Shown one piece after another: positions 63,147 to 64,000 of a stretch of DNA of 64,000 nt. The stretch is from Sphingomonas sp. SORGH_AS_0950 (GTDB taxonomy: Bacteria > Pseudomonadota > Alphaproteobacteria > Sphingomonadales > Sphingomonadaceae): contig NZ_JAUTAE010000001.1 in the NCBI RefSeq assembly GCF_030818415.1, forward strand, positions 126,501 through 190,500, written 5' to 3'. Below the pieces are notes generated by a model that saw only the letters and a program-made list of their open reading frames with translations, had not been told where the DNA came from and searched no databases. A program made the translations under genes and the position numbers. How positions within the stretch are numbered: the first letter of the stretch is position 1; every line of letters begins with the position of its first letter.

Positions 63147-64000
63147 TCAGAACAGGGTGGTCAGCACCACGCCGCCGACGATCGCGATGCCCGCCAGGAT
63201 CTGACGCAGTTTCAGCGTCTCCCGGAACAGGCGATGTCCGGCCATGGCGGCGATCGGCGCTTCGATGATGCCCAGCGCGCGGACCGGGGCCGCCGGGGAC
63301 AAGGCCAGTGCGACGAACCATCCCGCCGAGGCGCAGGCCCCGCACAGCCCCGCGCCCAGCGAGGGCCGCCAGCGGCGCAGCACCTCCGCCAGCACCGCCG
63401 GATCGCGCCACGCCAGATAGAGGCCGAGCGCGACCGTCTGCATCGCCTGCACCACAGCGACGCACACCAGCGCGGCGAAGATCGGATGCACCGGGTCGAG
63501 CGCCAGCGCAGCATGGCGAAAGGCGTTGAGCGAGAAGCCGAAGAACAGCCCCGAGGCCAGGCCCAGCGCCGCTCCGATCAGCGACCCGCGCCGCTGGTCG
63601 GGCGCGGGCCAGGACAAGGCGACCAGCCCGGCGGTCGTGATCGCGACCCCGGCCCAGGCGACGCCGCTGATCCGGTCATGATAGACGATCAGGCCGAGCA
63701 GCGCGGCGAGCGGCAAGGAGCTTTGCTGGAGCGCGGTGCCCACCGCGAACCCGGCGCGGTCCATGGCGGCGAGCAGCGCGGCGGTCGCCAGCACCTGCGA
63801 CGCGGCCCCGACCGTGGCCGACAGCCAGAAGGCGCCGCCCCAATGCAGGTCGACGCCCGGCATCACGCTGTGCGCCACCACGACGAACAGCAACGAGAAG
63901 GGCAACCCGAACAGGAAACGCACCAGCGTCGCGCCCCAGGGCCCCGAGGAGGACATGACGCCGCGTTGCAGCGCGTTGCGGCCGACCTGGAAGACCGAGG
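63147..64000 (-). CDS. DMT/EamA-family transporter (start lies beyond the window)
   Basis: 284 codons to the right edge, with nine or ten hydrophobic helices. The C-terminal half repeats the EamA fold (for example SPAAPVRALGIIEAPIAAMA, ILAGIAIVGGVVLTTLF). The frame stays open to position 64000 through SVFQVGRNALQRGVM, which resembles the first transmembrane segment of this family, so the true start is beyond the edge. Members export small metabolites; the substrate is unknown. It converges on modC across 8 bases. Confidence 0.82.
   Translation of the reverse strand, partial: SVFQVGRNALQRGVMSSSGPWGATLVRFLFGLPFSLLFVVVAHSVMPGVDLHWGGAFWLSATVGAASQVLATAALLAAMDRAGFAVGTALQQSSLPLAALLGLIVYHDRISGVAWAGVAITTAGLVALSWPAPDQRRGSLIGAALGLASGLFFGFSLNAFRHAALALDPVHPIFAALVCVAVVQAMQTVALGLYLAWRDPAVLAEVLRRWRPSLGAGLCGACASAGWFVALALSPAAPVRALGIIEAPIAAMAGHRLFRETLKLRQILAGIAIVGGVVLTTLF

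Overview
This is a GC-rich chromosomal window from an alphaproteobacterium, most likely a Sphingomonas or close relative. The housekeeping set (gyrA, purF, lepA, pdhA/pdhB with a lipoyl domain on E1-beta, trmFO, holB, cysK, two tRNAs) marks it as core chromosome. Three features point to sphingomonads: dispersed palindromic repeats built on CCGTTCAGCCTGAGCGAAG, a TonB receptor / SapC / cupin / flavin-halogenase locus, and tightly packed genes with many ATGA or GTGA start-stop overlaps. Both outermost genes run off the window.

Layout. 1-3.2 kb: RND efflux operon (permease fragment, lipoprotein adaptor) behind a membrane-bound AraC-type regulator. 3.3-10.1 kb: accessory island ending at tRNA-Ser(TGA). 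It holds a decayed IS5-family transposase, an AT-rich stretch, a small tyrosine recombinase, a stand-alone EAL phosphodiesterase, an RND-adaptor pseudogene, a membrane GGDEF-EAL protein and an integrase remnant beside the tRNA. 10.3-14.3 kb: cell-wall genes (MltB-type transglycosylase, RlpA-SPOR, D-Ala-D-Ala carboxypeptidase) and holB. 14.3-22 kb: SDR/purF, a Rho_N-like small protein, hisI with a lipoprotein, a MerR regulator, and the MFS-cysK-cell wall hydrolase chain. 22.2-28 kb: pdhA-pdhB, a phytoene-synthase-like protein, an EF-hand protein, trmFO and DUF488. 28-34.3 kb: a cytosolic MCP-like protein, DUF952-gyrA and an SDR-yaaA pair. 34.4-36.3 kb: a periplasmic TPR protein and a 136-bp tandem array of palindromic repeats.

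36.4-45.4 kb: Lrp-type regulator, histidine kinase, polysaccharide deacetylase, mannose-1-phosphate guanylyltransferase, polyprenyl-phosphate sugar transferase, a TPR membrane protein and a DUF815 ATPase, together suggesting exopolysaccharide production. 45.5 kb: tRNA-Pro(CGG). 45.8-53.7 kb: the most distinctive locus, with a LacI repressor diverging from a TonB-dependent receptor, SapC, a JmjC-like cupin and a flavin-dependent halogenase. A TGACA-N4-TGTCA operator sits in the shared promoter region. 54-57 kb: pnuC, a NadR-like kinase (nicotinamide riboside salvage) and lepA. 57-61 kb: a serine-protease autotransporter. 61-64 kb: modABC and a DMT-family exporter that leaves the window.

How the parts fit: the receptor/SapC/cupin/halogenase genes look like one regulated nutrient-uptake and modification unit whose chemistry is unknown, and this is the best candidate for an undescribed system. 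The exopolysaccharide genes and the two island-borne c-di-GMP proteins could influence the surface lifestyle. The island carries several decayed genes, as expected of an old tRNA-associated integration. No CRISPR array, replication origin or prophage structural genes were seen.
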